Positions 45,622 through 54,021 of a DNA stretch of 64,000 bases are shown piece after piece. Source of the DNA: Stenotrophomonas maltophilia R551-3 (lineage in GTDB: Bacteria; Pseudomonadota; Gammaproteobacteria; Xanthomonadales; Xanthomonadaceae); contig NC_011071.1 in NCBI RefSeq assembly GCF_000020665.1, positions 3,214,501 to 3,278,500 of the forward strand. Reading direction: 5' to 3'. Position numbers and translations under genes: made by a program. The notes below the pieces were generated by a model. The model did no database searches. It was not told the origin of the DNA and saw only the letters and a list, made by a program, of their open reading frames with translations. How positions within the stretch are numbered: the stretch's first letter is position 1; the number at the start of each line of letters is the position of its first letter.

Positions 45622-45716
45622 AGCCCCAGCGCCGGCAAGCTGACTGCGCCTTCACGCTGGCCGTACGCGGTCGGATCGTGCAAGCTCCACGGTCTGTGTT
45701 CCACGGAAGCTTCTTG

Positions 45717-47657
45717 ATGCCGCATCCCACCCGCGTCCTGGCCGCCGCCATCGCCGCGTTGTTCCTGTTCAGTGCCGTTCCGTCGGCCGAAGCAGCGAAG
45801 AAGAAGGCCAGCCGTCCTGCCGCCGCGCAGACCCGCCAGGCCGCCAAGCCCAAGGCCAGGCCCACCCGCGCCACCGCGCCGGCCCGTGGCAGTTCGGCGC
45901 GCCGCGCTGCGCCACGTCCGGTCGCACCGGCCCGCGCCGTGCCCAAGCAGGTGCAGCTGGAGCGCCTCTACGACGAATACTGGGATGCCTCGATGCGCTT
46001 GAATCCGCTGCAGGCCACCTTCCAGGGCGAAACCCGCTACAACGACCAGCTGCCCAACATCCTGTCCCCCACCTGGCGCCAGCAGTCGCACGACTTCACT
46101 ACCGAATGGCTGGGCAAGGTCGAGAAACTGGGCAATGACGGCCTGCAGGGCCAGGACCTGCTCAGCTACGAGATCTTCGTGCGCGATGCGCGCGCCTCGC
46201 TGGCCGCCGAGCGTTACCCGAGCTGGATGATGCCGATCAGCCAGTACTACAACGTCGGCAGCATCATGGCGATCCTCGGTTCCGGTGCCGGCGCACAGCC
46301 GTTCAATACCGTGCAGGACTACGACACCTGGTCGCGCCGCTCGCTGGGCATTCCCGAGCTGTTCGACCAGGCCATCGACAACATGCGGCAGGGCGTGAAA
46401 GCCGGTGTTGTGCAGCCGCGTGACCTGATGGAGAAGGTTATCCCGCAGTTGGATGCAGTGATCAAGCCGACCGCTGAGGAGAGCATCTTCTGGTCGCCGA
46501 TCCGCACCATGCCGAACACCATCGCGGCCGAGGACAAGGCGCGTATCAGTGCCGAGTACAAGCGCATGATCGAACTGCGCATCATGCCGGCCTACCGTGC
46601 CCTGCGCGGCTTCATCGCCACCGAGTACCTGCCGGCCACCCGCGCCAGCAGCGGGCTGGGCGCACTGCCCGATGGCCAGGCCTGGTATGCCAACCTGATC
46701 GTGCAGACCACCGCCAGCGACCAGACCGCCACGCAGCTGCATGCACTGGGCGAACAGCGCGTGCAGGAGCTGCAGGCACAGATCGCTACGGTGATGAAGG
46801 ACGCCAAGCTGCGCGGTACGCCGTCCAAGCTGCTGCGCAGCATGCGCAACGACCGCCAGTTCCAGTACGGCGACGCCAATGCGTTGATCAACCGCTACCG
46901 CCAGGTGCAGCAGCAGGTCAACGCGCGCCTGCCGCAGGTGCTGGACACCCTGCCCAAGTCCACGCTGGAAATACGCGCGGTGGAGCCCGAGCGTGCACTC
47001 ACCTCCGCTGCGGCGGCCTACCAGCCGTCGCCGGCCGGGCAGCCGGGCCTTCTGTACGTCAACACCCGCGACCTGCCCAGCCGCAAGCGCTGGAGCGTGC
47101 CGGTGCAGTACCTGCATGAAGCCATTCCCGGCCACCACGTACAGCTGGGCCTGCAGCAGGAACTGGCCAAGCTGCCGCGCTTCCGCCGCCTGGGCGGCGA
47201 CCTGGCCTTCGTCGAAGGCTGGGGCCTGTACGCGGAAACCCTGGGCGAGGATCTCGGCATCTACACCGACCCTTATGACCGCATCGGTTATCTGTACTCG
47301 CGCCTGCTGCGCGCGGCGCGCGTGGTGGCCGACACCGGCGTGAACGCGCAGGGCTGGAGCAAGCAGCAGGCCGTGGCCTACCTGCAGAAGACCGTGGACA
47401 TGAGCAGCGATGATGCCAACGCCGAAGTCGAGCGGATCATGGCCCAGCCCGGCCAGGCGCTGTCCAACGTGGCCGGCCTGACCACCATCGTGGGCCTGCG
47501 CGACAAGGCCAAGGCACGGCAGGGTGCAGCCTTCGACCTGCGACGTTTCCACGCCGAACTGCTGAAGGACGGCTCGATGCCATTGGACGTACTGAGCCGC
47601 AAGATGGAACGCTGGATGGCGCAGCCGGCCAGCACCACGTCCACGCCTTCCTCCTGA
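45717..47657 (+). CDS. DUF885 family metallopeptidase-like protein
   Basis: This 646-residue exported protein has a signal peptide ending SAEA and a Lys/Ala/Pro-rich linker (KKKASRPAAAQ region). The DUF885 domain begins about residue 80 (LYDEYWDASMRLNPLQATF). The zinc motif HEAIPGHH is at residues 467-474, in YLHEAIPGHHVQLGLQQEL, and the matching FVEGWGLYAE supplies the glutamate. Late SQQAVAYLQKTVDMSSDDANAE is the family C-terminal region. Substrate unknown, periplasmic peptidase likely. The ATG at 45717 with GGAAG upstream is chosen over GTG 45678. Confidence 0.88.
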   Translation: MPHPTRVLAAAIAALFLFSAVPSAEAAKKKASRPAAAQTRQAAKPKARPTRATAPARGSSARRAAPRPVAPARAVPKQVQLERLYDEYWDASMRLNPLQATFQGETRYNDQLPNILSPTWRQQSHDFTTEWLGKVEKLGNDGLQGQDLLSYEIFVRDARASLAAERYPSWMMPISQYYNVGSIMAILGSGAGAQPFNTVQDYDTWSRRSLGIPELFDQAIDNMRQGVKAGVVQPRDLMEKVIPQLDAVIKPTAEESIFWSPIRTMPNTIAAEDKARISAEYKRMIELRIMPAYRALRGFIATEYLPATRASSGLGALPDGQAWYANLIVQTTASDQTATQLHALGEQRVQELQAQIATVMKDAKLRGTPSKLLRSMRNDRQFQYGDANALINRYRQVQQQVNARLPQVLDTLPKSTLEIRAVEPERALTSAAAAYQPSPAGQPGLLYVNTRDLPSRKRWSVPVQYLHEAIPGHHVQLGLQQELAKLPRFRRLGGDLAFVEGWGLYAETLGEDLGIYTDPYDRIGYLYSRLLRAARVVADTGVNAQGWSKQQAVAYLQKTVDMSSDDANAEVERIMAQPGQALSNVAGLTTIVGLRDKAKARQGAAFDLRRFHAELLKDGSMPLDVLSRKMERWMAQPASTTSTPSS

Positions 47658-47670
47658 GTCCGGAGCCGCC

Positions 47671-48741
47671 ATGCGCCCTGCCGTCGTCCTGTTCGCCGCC
47701 GTGCTGGGCCTGCTGCCGACGACGGGCCCAGCGGCTCCGGTGCTGGCACCGCCGGATACGGGCATCGACGGTCTGATGCAGGCCTACGACGGCCAGGTGC
47801 CCGGCGCCGCCGTGCTGGTGCTGCACGACGGCAAACCGGTGTTCCGCCGCGGCTATGGTCTGGCGGTGGTGGAAGACCGCACCGCAGTCACTCCGGCCAG
47901 CAACTTCCGGCTGGCCTCGGTCAGCAAGCAGTTCACCGCCGCCGCGGTGCTGCTGCTGGTGGAGGATGGCCGGCTGGGGCTCGACCAGCCTGCCCGGCAG
48001 TGGCTGCCGGAGCTGCCCCCGGTGGCGGCAGACATGACGATCCGCCAACTGCTCTCGCACACCAGTGGCCTGCTCGATTACGAAGACCTGATGGACCCGG
48101 CCGACACCCGCCAGGTGCACGATGCCGATGTACTGGCCCTGCTGTCGCGCGCGGACCGCTTGAACTTCGCACCCGGCACGCAATACCGCTACAGCAACAG
48201 CGGCTACGCGCTGCTGGCGCTGATCGTCGGCCGCGCCTCCGGCCAGGATTTCGCGGGCTTCCTGCAGCAGCGGATCTTCCGCCCGCTGGGCATGGCCCAT
48301 ACCGTGGCCCACCAGGACGGCGTCGATGTGGTGGCGCAGCGTGCCTACGGCTACAGCGAGATGGACGGCCGCTGGCAGCGCACCGACCAGAGCACCACCA
48401 GCGCAGTACTCGGCGATGGCGGCATCTATTCCTCGCTGGACGACCTCGCCCGCTGGGATGCCGCGCTGTATGACGACCGCCTGCTGTCGAAGGCCTCGCG
48501 CCGCGCGATGTTCAGCCCGGCCACCGCAACCACCGAGCCGGACGTGCCGCACTACGGCTTCGGCTGGCGCCTGAACGGGCCGGTGCAGTGGCACAGCGGC
48601 GAGAGCATCGGTTTCCGCAACGTGATCGTGCGCCATCCAGAAAAGCACCTGACCGTGATCGTGCTGAGCAACCGCAACGACCCCGAACCCTATCCGCTGG
48701 CGCAGAAGATTGCCCAGCGCTGGCTGGACACCCTGCAATGA
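47671..48741 (+). CDS. Exported class C beta-lactamase-like serine hydrolase
   Basis: This 356-residue exported protein has the beta-lactamase/transpeptidase-like fold. Its signal is LFAAVLGLLPTTGPAAP. The SxxK motif is at residues 83-86 (LASVSKQF), and the YSN motif Tyr174-Ser175-Asn176 is in YRYSNSGYALLAL. The late HSGESIGFRN fills the KTG-like position. Such proteins may be esterases or D-amino peptidases; a resistance role is not supported. It follows DUF885 by 13 nt, and its TGA overlaps the VOC gene's ATG. Confidence 0.87.
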   Translation: MRPAVVLFAAVLGLLPTTGPAAPVLAPPDTGIDGLMQAYDGQVPGAAVLVLHDGKPVFRRGYGLAVVEDRTAVTPASNFRLASVSKQFTAAAVLLLVEDGRLGLDQPARQWLPELPPVAADMTIRQLLSHTSGLLDYEDLMDPADTRQVHDADVLALLSRADRLNFAPGTQYRYSNSGYALLALIVGRASGQDFAGFLQQRIFRPLGMAHTVAHQDGVDVVAQRAYGYSEMDGRWQRTDQSTTSAVLGDGGIYSSLDDLARWDAALYDDRLLSKASRRAMFSPATATTEPDVPHYGFGWRLNGPVQWHSGESIGFRNVIVRHPEKHLTVIVLSNRNDPEPYPLAQKIAQRWLDTLQ

Positions 48742-49142
48742 GCGATGACGCCTGCGCCCTGCTGGGCATCCACCACGCCGCACTGATCTGCAGCGACTAC
48801 GCGCGCTCGAAAGACTTCTACGTGCGCATCCTCGGCCTGCAGGTGCTGGCCGAAAACCACCGTCCCGCGCGCGACTCCTGGAAGCTGGACCTGGCACTGC
48901 CCGACGGCAGCCAGCTGGAACTGTTCTCCTTCCCCTCGCCCCCGCCGCGCCCCAGCCGGCCCGAAGCCCAGGGCCTGCGCCACCTCGCATTCCGCGTCGC
49001 CATGCTGGAACCCTTCATCCAGCGCCTGGCCGCGCATGGCATAGCCTGCGAACCGATCCGCGTGGACGAATACACCGGCCGCCGCTTCACCTTCTTCGCC
49101 GACCCCGACGACCTGCCATTGGAGTTGTACGAAATTGGTTGA
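48738..49142 (+). CDS. VOC family protein (GloA2/YaeR-like)
   Basis: This 134-residue glyoxalase/dioxygenase-fold protein has metal-site motifs LLGIHHAALICSDYARSKDFY near the N-terminus and GLRHLAFRV mid-protein. The late RRFTFFADPDDLPLELYE is the third site. This resembles E. coli YaeR (SMU1112c/GloA2). The activity is unproven. The ATG at 48738 overlaps the end of the beta-lactamase-like gene, so the pair is coupled. A GGGGTCAGATCC palindrome starts 12 nt after its stop. Confidence 0.88.
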   Translation: MSDDACALLGIHHAALICSDYARSKDFYVRILGLQVLAENHRPARDSWKLDLALPDGSQLELFSFPSPPPRPSRPEAQGLRHLAFRVAMLEPFIQRLAAHGIACEPIRVDEYTGRRFTFFADPDDLPLELYEIG

Positions 49143-49153
49143 GCCGGTGCCTC

Positions 49154-49194
49154 GGGGTCAGATCCCTTTTCCATCGGAAAAGGGATCTGACCCC
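49154..49194. repeat. GGGGTCAGATCC palindrome, copy 2
   Basis: Two 19-bp perfect arms (49154-49172 and 49176-49194) surround an ATC loop. Compared with copy 1, the arm has CCTTTTCC for CGTTTTCC and the other arm changes to match. Confidence 0.88.
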
Positions 49195-49230
49195 GTCATC
49201 GAAGCACCGGTAACGCCAGCCGGTACCCAC

Positions 49231-49458
49231 AGATCGCTGAGAACTGTCGAAGGCGGGGTGGGTCCGGTTGCGGGGGTGTCCGCGGCATGGATGCCGCGGC
49301 CAAGCCCCCAGGGACGGGTTTACGGCGTCCCCCGCAACCGGACCCACCCCGCCATCCCACGGAATGCACGCTGTTGCTTCGGCTGTTGCTTCGGCTGTTG
49401 CTTCTGAGGTTGCCGGCCAGCGGCCGGCACTACCGCGGGTGCAGGGCGCAGCCCGGCC
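49231..49458 (+). repeat. Composite hairpin module, copy C
   Basis: AGATCGC starts it and ACTGTCGAA precedes the first arm. Perfect 25-bp arms lie at 49252-49276 and 49329-49353. The enclosed 52 nt hold the hairpin CCGCGGCATGGATGCCGCGG and a second, different part. The tail has three 12-bp units CTGTTGCTTCGG (49371-49406), then a SMAG and a GGGTGCAGGGCGCAGCCC hairpin. Confidence 0.86.
49411..49433 (-). repeat. SMAG/REP palindrome inside module copy C
   Basis: The minus strand reads GTAGTGCCGGCC, GCT, GGCCGGCA. It splits the tail of module C from its terminal hairpin, which in copies A and B are nearly adjacent. Confidence 0.78.
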
Positions 49459-49543
49459 GAAGCCCCCTTCCCCATACCCCGCCGAATGGGTATACAGTCG
49501 ACCCATACCGGCACCGTGCCGGAATGAACCCTGGGAGGGGACC

Positions 49544-49987
49544 ATGCGCAAGACCTTCAAGACCCTGCTGCTGGCGCTGCCACTGTGCCTGGCCGCGCTC
49601 TCGGCGCAGGCCGCCGACAGCGCCGCCGGCCGCTGGAAGACCATCGACGACAAGTCCGGCAAGGTGAAGTCGATCGTCGAGATCAGCCAGGCCGCCAACG
49701 GCACGCTGACCGGCAAGGTGGTCGACATCCTGCACTCGGACAAGGGGCCGAACCCGGTCTGCGACGGCTGTGAAGGTGCCAACAAGAACAAGCCGGTGAA
49801 GGGCATGACCATCCTCTGGAACCTGAAGGCCGACGGCGCCAACAAGTGGTCCGGCGGCACCATCCTCGACCCGGCCAACGGCAAGACCTACAAGTCGAAG
49901 ATGGAACTGCAAACCGGCGGCACCAAGCTGGACGTAGCCGGCTGCATCGCCTTCATCTGCCGTACCCAGACCTGGGTGCGCGAGTAA
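49544..49987 (+). CDS. DUF2147 secreted protein
   Basis: This 147-residue exported protein has a signal peptide ending SAQA. The DUF2147 features are SAAGRWKTIDDKSGKVKSIVE, the GKVVDILHSD segment, CDGCEGANKNKPVKGM and TILWNLKADG, and a C-terminal GCIAFICRTQTWVR. The four cysteines probably form disulfides. No function is established. The ATG at 49544 follows GGGAGGGG with good spacing. It is monocistronic; metG starts 103 nt further on. Confidence 0.88.
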   Translation: MRKTFKTLLLALPLCLAALSAQAADSAAGRWKTIDDKSGKVKSIVEISQAANGTLTGKVVDILHSDKGPNPVCDGCEGANKNKPVKGMTILWNLKADGANKWSGGTILDPANGKTYKSKMELQTGGTKLDVAGCIAFICRTQTWVRE

Positions 49988-50090
49988 ACGGCGCGGCCCG
50001 CGCAGAACCCCCGTGACCCGGCCCCGGCCGGGTCACCTCGTTGCGGGCGTGCGATACTCTGCGGTTCCCCTCGGATTCCACCCCGCGACC

Positions 50091-52172
50091 ATGACCCGTA
50101 CCGCGCTCGTCACCACCGCCCTGCCCTACGCCAACGGCCCGCTGCACCTGGGCCACCTGGTCGGCTACATCCAGGCCGACATCTGGGTGCGTGCGCGGCG
50201 AATGAGCGGCGGCAAGGCCTGGTTCGTCTGCGCCGACGACACCCACGGCACGCCGATCATGCTGGCCGCGGAAAAGGCCGGGGTCACGCCGGAAACCTTC
50301 ATCGCCAACATCCAGGCCAGTCACGAACGTGACTTCGCCGCCTTCGGCGTGGCCTTCGACCACTACGACTCGACCAATTCGGCAGCCAACAAGGCGCTGA
50401 CCGAGCAGTTCTACCTGAAGCTGGAAGCGGCCGGCCACATCAGCCGCCGTTCGGTGGCGCAGTTCTACGACCCCGCCAAGGGCATGTTCCTGCCCGACCG
50501 CTACGTCAAGGGCATCTGCCCGAACTGCGGCAGCGCCGACCAGTACGGCGACAACTGCGAAGTCTGTGGCGCCACCTATGCGCCGACCGACCTGAAGGAG
50601 CCGCGCTCGGTCGTCTCCGGCGCCACGCCGGAAATGCGCGATTCGGAGCATTTCTTCTTCGAGGTCGGCCACTTCGATGGCTTCCTGCGCGACTGGCTGG
50701 CCGGCGATGTCGCCCTGCCGGGCGTGAAGGCCAAGCTGGGTGAGTGGCTCAATGCCGAAGGTGGCCTGCGCGCCTGGGACATCTCGCGCGATGCACCCTA
50801 CTTCGGCTTCGAGATTCCCGGCCAGCCGGGCAAGTACTTCTACGTCTGGCTGGACGCGCCGATCGGCTACCTGTCCAGCTTCCAGACCCTGTGCAGCAGG
50901 ATCGGCGAAGACTTCGAGGCGCACCTGCGCGCCGGCACCAGCACCGAGCTGCACCACTTCCTCGGCAAGGACATCGTCAACTTCCACGGCCTGTTCTGGC
51001 CGGCGGTGCTGCATGGCACCGGCCACCGCGCACCGACCCGCCTGCACGTCAACGGCTACCTGACCGTGGACGGTGCCAAGATGAGCAAATCGCGCGGCAC
51101 CTTCGTGATGGCGCGTACGTTCCTCGATGCCGGCCTGGAACCGGAAGCGCTGCGTTATTACTTCGCGGCGAAGTCTGGTGGCGGCGTCGACGACCTCGAC
51201 CTGAACCTGGGTGACTTCATCGCGCGCGTCAATGCGGACCTGGTCGGCAAGTTCGTCAACCTCGCCAGCCGCTGTGCCGGTTTCATCAGCAAGCGCTTCG
51301 ACGGCCTGCTGGCTGCGCAGCTGCCCGACGCGGCCCAGTACCAGCGCTTCGTCGATGGCCTGGCACCGATCCGAGAAGCCTACGAGCGCAACGACCCGGC
51401 CGCCGCCATCCGCCTGACCATGACCCTGGCCGATGAAGCCAACCGCTACATCGATGATGTGAAGCCATGGGTGATCGCCAAGCAGGAAGGCGCCGACGCG
51501 CAGCTGCAGGCGGTGTGCAGCCAGGGCCTGAACCTGTTCCGCGTGCTGGTCACCGCACTGAAGCCGGTGCTGCCCGCCACCGCCGCACAGGCCGAAGCCT
51601 TCCTGGCCGCACCGGTGAACGACTGGACCGAACTGGCGCAGCCGCTGCTGGGCCATCGCATCACCGATTACACCCCGCTGTTCACCCGTATCGACCCGAA
51701 GAAGATTGACGCCATGATCGACGCCTCCAAGGACACCCTGCAGACCACCGCCGCTGCAGCCCCCACCGCCAAGAACGAAGCTGCCAAGCCCGCCGCGCCG
51801 GCCGCCGCCAAAACCGAAGCGAACAACGCCGATGCACCGGCCACGATCGGCATCGATGACTTCGCCAAGCTCGATCTGCGCATCGGCAAGGTGCTGGTGT
51901 GCGAGTTCGTGGAAGGCTCGGACAAGCTGCTGCGCTTCGAACTGGACGCGGGCGAACTGGGCAAGCGCCAGATCTTCTCCGGCATCCGCGGCAGCTATGG
52001 CGAGCCGGAAAAGCTGGTCGGCCGCAGCGTGGTGTTCATCGCCAACCTGGCCCCGCGCAAGATGCGCTTCGGCCTGAGCGAAGGCATGATCCTGTCGGCC
52101 GGTTTCGACGGCGGCGCGCTGGCGCTGCTGGACGCCGACAGCGGCGCACAGCCGGGCATGCCGGTCCGCTGA
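50091..52172 (+). CDS. metG: Methionyl-tRNA synthetase
   Basis: This 693-residue class I synthetase charges tRNA-Met for initiation and elongation. HLGHLVGY in LPYANGPLHLGHLVGYIQAD is the HIGH-like motif, CPNC...CEVCG is a zinc knuckle, and KMSKS occurs in GAKMSKSRGT. An Ala/Lys/Pro-rich linker (about residues 545-580) leads to the C-terminal tRNA-binding OB domain starting DFAKLDLRIGKVL. It therefore belongs to the long form. The ATG at 50091 is chosen by homology. HAD and RnfB genes follow on the same strand. Confidence 0.96.
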   Translation: MTRTALVTTALPYANGPLHLGHLVGYIQADIWVRARRMSGGKAWFVCADDTHGTPIMLAAEKAGVTPETFIANIQASHERDFAAFGVAFDHYDSTNSAANKALTEQFYLKLEAAGHISRRSVAQFYDPAKGMFLPDRYVKGICPNCGSADQYGDNCEVCGATYAPTDLKEPRSVVSGATPEMRDSEHFFFEVGHFDGFLRDWLAGDVALPGVKAKLGEWLNAEGGLRAWDISRDAPYFGFEIPGQPGKYFYVWLDAPIGYLSSFQTLCSRIGEDFEAHLRAGTSTELHHFLGKDIVNFHGLFWPAVLHGTGHRAPTRLHVNGYLTVDGAKMSKSRGTFVMARTFLDAGLEPEALRYYFAAKSGGGVDDLDLNLGDFIARVNADLVGKFVNLASRCAGFISKRFDGLLAAQLPDAAQYQRFVDGLAPIREAYERNDPAAAIRLTMTLADEANRYIDDVKPWVIAKQEGADAQLQAVCSQGLNLFRVLVTALKPVLPATAAQAEAFLAAPVNDWTELAQPLLGHRITDYTPLFTRIDPKKIDAMIDASKDTLQTTAAAAPTAKNEAAKPAAPAAAKTEANNADAPATIGIDDFAKLDLRIGKVLVCEFVEGSDKLLRFELDAGELGKRQIFSGIRGSYGEPEKLVGRSVVFIANLAPRKMRFGLSEGMILSAGFDGGALALLDADSGAQPGMPVR

Positions 52173-52250
52173 TGCCTGCAGCGGGCGTGGCCACCGCCGC
52201 GCCCGCCGGCAGCACCGGCCACCGGAAGCAACGCGATGGGAGGCAACGGA

Positions 52251-52841
52251 ATGGAACTGGCGCTGTTCGACTTCGACCACACCGTGACCACCTGCGATAC
52301 CTATGGCCGCTTCCTGCGCCGCGTCGCCACGGCCGAACAGCTGGCACAGGCATGGTGGAAGATCGGCCCGTGGCTGGCTGCGTACAAGCTGAAGCTGATC
52401 TCGGCAGAACGCATCCGCGCACGCGTCACCCGCCTGGCCTTCAGCGACCGCCACAGCGATGACATCACCACGCTGGCGGCCGGTTTCTCGCGTGATGTGC
52501 TGCCCGAAGTGGTGCGGCCGGAGATGCTGGAGCAGATCCGCTGGCACAAGGAACAGCAGCATACGGTGGTGATCGTGTCCGGTTCGCTGGACCTGTACCT
52601 GAAGCCGTGGTGCGAGCAACTGGGCCTGCAGCTGATCTGCAACCGGCTGGAAAGCCATGACGGTCGCCTGACCGGTCGTTATGCGGGCGGCGACTGTGGC
52701 CCGCGCAAGGTCGAGCATATCCGCCGCCGGTTCGATCTGTCGCGTTACGTGCGCATCCACGCCTACGGCGACAGTTCCGAAGACCGGCCGATGCTGGCGC
52801 TGGCGCACGAGCGCTGGTTCCGTGGCAAACCCCTGAAGTAA
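52251..52841 (+). CDS. HAD-IB family phosphatase
   Basis: This 196-residue haloacid-dehalogenase-type hydrolase has Asp7 and Asp9 in LFDFDHTVT (DxDxT-like, with His in the third position), and motif II is [11 protein letters not shown]. Motif III/IV is [11 protein letters not shown]. The C1-cap helical insert and length match the HAD-IB group, which includes SerB-like and phospholipid phosphatases. The substrate cannot be inferred. The ATG at 52251 has GGGAGG 7 nt upstream; ATG 52236 lies inside that signal. It stands between metG and rnfB. Confidence 0.86.
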   Translation: MELALFDFDHTVTTCDTYGRFLRRVATAEQLAQAWWKIGPWLAAYKLKLISAERIRARVTRLAFSDRHSDDITTLAAGFSRDVLPEVVRPEMLEQIRWHKEQQHTVVIVSGSLDLYLKPWCEQLGLQLICNRLESHDGRLTGRYAGGDCGPRKVEHIRRRFDLSRYVRIHAYGDSSEDRPMLALAHERWFRGKPLK

Positions 52842-52866
52842 CCCCAACGCGCAGCCTTCGCCACGC

Positions 52867-53280
52867 ATGAGCCTGATCCCGCCCCTGACCGAACGCCTGG
52901 ACCGCTTGCTGCCGCAGACCCAATGCGGGCAATGCGGCTACGACGGCTGTCGCCCGTATGCGCAGGCAATGGCTCGTGGCGAAGCGAACGTGGACCGCTG
53001 CCCACCCGGTGGCGACGCAGGCGCACGGGCGTTGGCACAGGTGCTGGGCGTGCCTGCGGTTGCGTTCGACCGCACGCGCGGCGAACACAAGGCGCCGCAG
53101 GTGGCATTGATCGTGGAAGCCGACTGCATCGGCTGCACCAAGTGCATCCAGGCCTGCCCGGTGGATGCCATTGTCGGCGGTGCCAAGTACATGCACACGG
53201 TCATTGCCGATCTGTGCACCGGTTGCGAGCTGTGCATTCCACCGTGCCCGGTGGACTGCATCGAGCTGGTGCCAACGTAG
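52867..53280 (+). CDS. rnfB: RnfB-like ferredoxin protein, short form
   Basis: This 137-residue iron-sulfur protein resembles the RnfB subunit of the Rnf electron-transport complex but lacks the N-terminal membrane helix of standard RnfB. The Fe4S4 domain has CGQCGYDGC (Cys20, Cys23, Cys28) plus Cys45. Two ferredoxin motifs follow: [12 protein letters not shown] and [12 protein letters not shown]. No rnfA, C, D, G or E lies in the window. It may be a soluble electron carrier in the cytoplasm. It follows the HAD gene by 25 nt on the same strand. Confidence 0.86.
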   Translation: MSLIPPLTERLDRLLPQTQCGQCGYDGCRPYAQAMARGEANVDRCPPGGDAGARALAQVLGVPAVAFDRTRGEHKAPQVALIVEADCIGCTKCIQACPVDAIVGGAKYMHTVIADLCTGCELCIPPCPVDCIELVPT

Positions 53281-53311
53281 CCACCAGACCAACCGGCAGT
53301 GGAGCGGCGGG

Positions 53312-53399
53312 GTAGAGTCGACTGTCAGTCGACTGCTCTTCGTTCCGACGGCGTAAAACCCCGCGCTGCGCGCGATAGTCGACTACCAGTCGACTCTAC
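53312..53399. repeat. Inverted pair of SMAG/REP palindromes
   Basis: GTAG-AGTCGACT-GTC-AGTCGACT lies at 53312-53334. Its inverse GTAG-AGTCGACT-GGT-AGTCGACT lies at 53377-53399 on the minus strand. The two can also pair with each other. The spacer contains a GCGCTGCGCGC hairpin. Confidence 0.78.
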
Positions 53400-53432
53400 C
53401 CAGCCGCGCTTGCCCAGCCAGCGCCAACCTTA

Positions 53433-53472
53433 GGGGTCAGATCCCTTTTCCAACGGAGAGGGATCTGACTCC
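53433..53472. repeat. GGGGTCAGATCC palindrome, copy 3 (degenerate)
   Basis: The left arm is like copy 2, but the right arm has one missing base and two substitutions (GGAGAGGGATCTGACTCC). It lies just 9 nt from the stop of the ridA-like gene. Confidence 0.8.
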
Positions 53473-53481
53473 GTACAAGGG

Positions 53482-53829
53482 CTACGGCACGGCCGCCGTC
53501 ACCACGATCTCGACCTTCCACTCGGCGTGGGCCAGCTTGGCTTCGAACGTTGCGCGGGCCGGCGTCGCGCCCTCGACCACCCACTCGTCCCACGCCTTGT
53601 TCATGCCATCGAAATCGGCGATGTCGGCGAGGAAGACTTCCGCACGCAGCACGTGCTGGCGATCACTGGCCACCAGCGCCAGCAGCTTGTCGATCTCGGC
53701 CAGCACCTGCCGGGTCTGTCCGGTGATGTCCTGGCTGGTGTCTTCGGGAATCTGGCCTGAGAGATAGGCGACCTTGTTGTACACGGTCATTTCGGACATG
53801 CGCGGTCCGACGTCGTAACGCTCCATCAT
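53482..53829 (-). CDS. RidA family protein (YoaB-like)
   Basis: This 115-residue protein belongs to the RidA/YjgF family of imine/enamine deaminases. VAYLSGQIPEDTSQDITGQTR, VLAEIDKLLALVASDRQHVL, VFLADIADFDGMNKAWDEWV and TPARATFEAKLA are conserved family parts. The Arg in PARATFEA sits at the usual catalytic position. The start ATG 53829 follows AGGAG with good spacing. It is divergent from mprF. Confidence 0.9.
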   Translation of the reverse strand: MMERYDVGPRMSEMTVYNKVAYLSGQIPEDTSQDITGQTRQVLAEIDKLLALVASDRQHVLRAEVFLADIADFDGMNKAWDEWVVEGATPARATFEAKLAHAEWKVEIVVTAAVP

Positions 53830-54021
53830 GGGCGTGGCTCCTGCGGGTGATCAGGCCTGCATTGTCCTCCAAACCGACCAACGGTGGGTGCATGGACGCC
53901 CTGTACGCAATGCCACTACCGGCCTCCGACAGTTCTGCTGGTCAAATGCCCGCGACAGGCGCACGATGCGCCACGCCCGCGTTGACACCGCCCTCGCCCC
54001 TGCTGCCGCACCCTTGCGCCG

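Larger units (their letters stand above)
49143..49543. other. Repeat cluster in a 401-bp gene-free gap
   Basis: From left to right the gap holds a GGGGTCAGATCC palindrome (49154-49194), module copy C (about 49231-49458) with a SMAG palindrome inside its tail (49411-49433), and the leader of the DUF2147 gene. No gene fits here. Confidence 0.85.

Noticed and set aside
47671..48741. Antibiotic-resistance beta-lactamase
   Set aside because: It has the class C-like SxxK and YSN motifs but no clear KTG, and the broad family consists mostly of esterases and peptidases.
45567..48990. Long minus-strand frames over the DUF885 and beta-lactamase-like genes
   Set aside because: Antisense to genes with intact catalytic motifs; repetitive composition.
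49371..49406. Possible CRISPR or DR-type array from the 12-mers
   Set aside because: Units are contiguous without spacers and belong to the repeat module.
49953..52868. 971-residue open frame antisense to metG
   Set aside because: Mirror frame over clear metG and HAD genes, with no ribosome site or domain.
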